13,416 nucleotides of DNA from DATARH01 sp050246595 (GTDB lineage Bacteria > Pseudomonadota > Alphaproteobacteria > ATCC43930 > CGMCC-115725): the NCBI GenBank assembly GCA_050246595.1, contig JBFWVT010000110.1:1-13416 (forward strand), given 5' to 3'. Of this stretch, positions 13,293 through 13,416 are shown one piece after another. The translations under genes were made by a program, and so were the position numbers. Below the pieces are notes generated by a model, which had not been told where the DNA came from, made no database searches, and was given only the letters and a program-made list of their open reading frames with translations. Each line of letters starts with the position of its first letter. The stretch's first letter is position 1.

Positions 13293-13416
13293 GAGCGTGA
13301 TCGGCTCTGGTTGACGTGGGATGAGGGTTCCCGAGCGCGGGGATTTCTGCTCAAGATGCCGGCTGGGGGGTGGAAGCCAGCACGCATGCCGAGACCCTAT
13401 TCACAGAATTTGCGGG
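13293..13416 (+). mobile_element. 5' end of a second IS630-family element
   Basis: The 93 bases from 13293 to 13385 align without gaps to the complement of 181-273 (78 matches counted by eye), followed by a transposase start. At this copy the bases just outside (13291-13292) read TG, not TA; the nearest TA is at 13287-13288, so the true end may lie a few bases further left or the flank has changed. The rest of the element is beyond the edge. Confidence 0.72.
13386..13416 (+). CDS. IS630 family transposase, first ten codons (runs off the right edge)
   Basis: The visible codons read MPRPYSQNLR, identical to the partial transposase at the left edge except N for D at residue 8. With the shared upstream 93 bases, this marks a second, diverged copy. 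Nothing can be said about whether it is intact. Confidence 0.75.
   Translation, partial: MPRPYSQNLR

Noticed and set aside
1..13416. Composite transposon formed by the two IS630 ends
   Set aside because: The cargo is core biosynthesis, the copies are about 84% identical, and IS630 elements rarely form composite transposons.

Overview
The window reads as chromosomal DNA from a high-GC alphaproteobacterium. The pointers are the archaeal-like SerC subtype (K190 in SWQKALGG), SerA with a C-terminal ACT domain, HisZ next to PurA, a DUF3597 protein, a PEP-CTERM surface protein and strong GC/GCG codon bias. The order is not resolved. No rRNA, tRNA, CRISPR array or phage genes were seen.

Layout. 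Positions 1-273 hold the 5' end of an IS630-type element whose transposase reads out of the left edge. A second, related copy (about 84% identical by eye over the 93 bases before the start codon) begins near 13293 and reads out of the right edge. The interval between them is mostly housekeeping DNA, so this looks like a contig bounded by repeats rather than a composite transposon.

273-4147 is a small metabolic cluster. A LysR regulator, whose stop codon is completed by the first base of the IS, is divergent from a luciferase-like (LLM) flavin monooxygenase. The monooxygenase is followed 10 bp later by a protein with two fused ABM (antibiotic biosynthesis monooxygenase-like) domains. A RidA-family protein converges on these, and a SAM methyltransferase that appears to lack its C-terminal part is divergent from RidA.

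4157-10481 is the biosynthetic core: serC, preceded by a plausible promoter and a leader hairpin that pairs with its Shine-Dalgarno region; a DUF3597 gene on the other strand; serA, ending in a strong hairpin; then hisZ and purA, one base apart. Together they serve serine (3-phosphoglycerate to phosphoserine), histidine (activation of the short-form HisG) and AMP synthesis.

10734-13168 is the envelope part: a secreted PEP-CTERM protein followed by a 13-bp perfect GC hairpin, then a two-gene unit. That unit has an exact TGTGA-N6-TCACA CRP-type site, a -10-like element at class II spacing, a long imperfect palindrome next to the Shine-Dalgarno, a 39-codon gene for an exported four-cysteine micro-peptide, and, overlapping it by ATGA, a 293-residue single-pass membrane protein of unknown function. 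This CRP-site, micro-peptide and membrane-protein unit is the best candidate here for an undescribed system.
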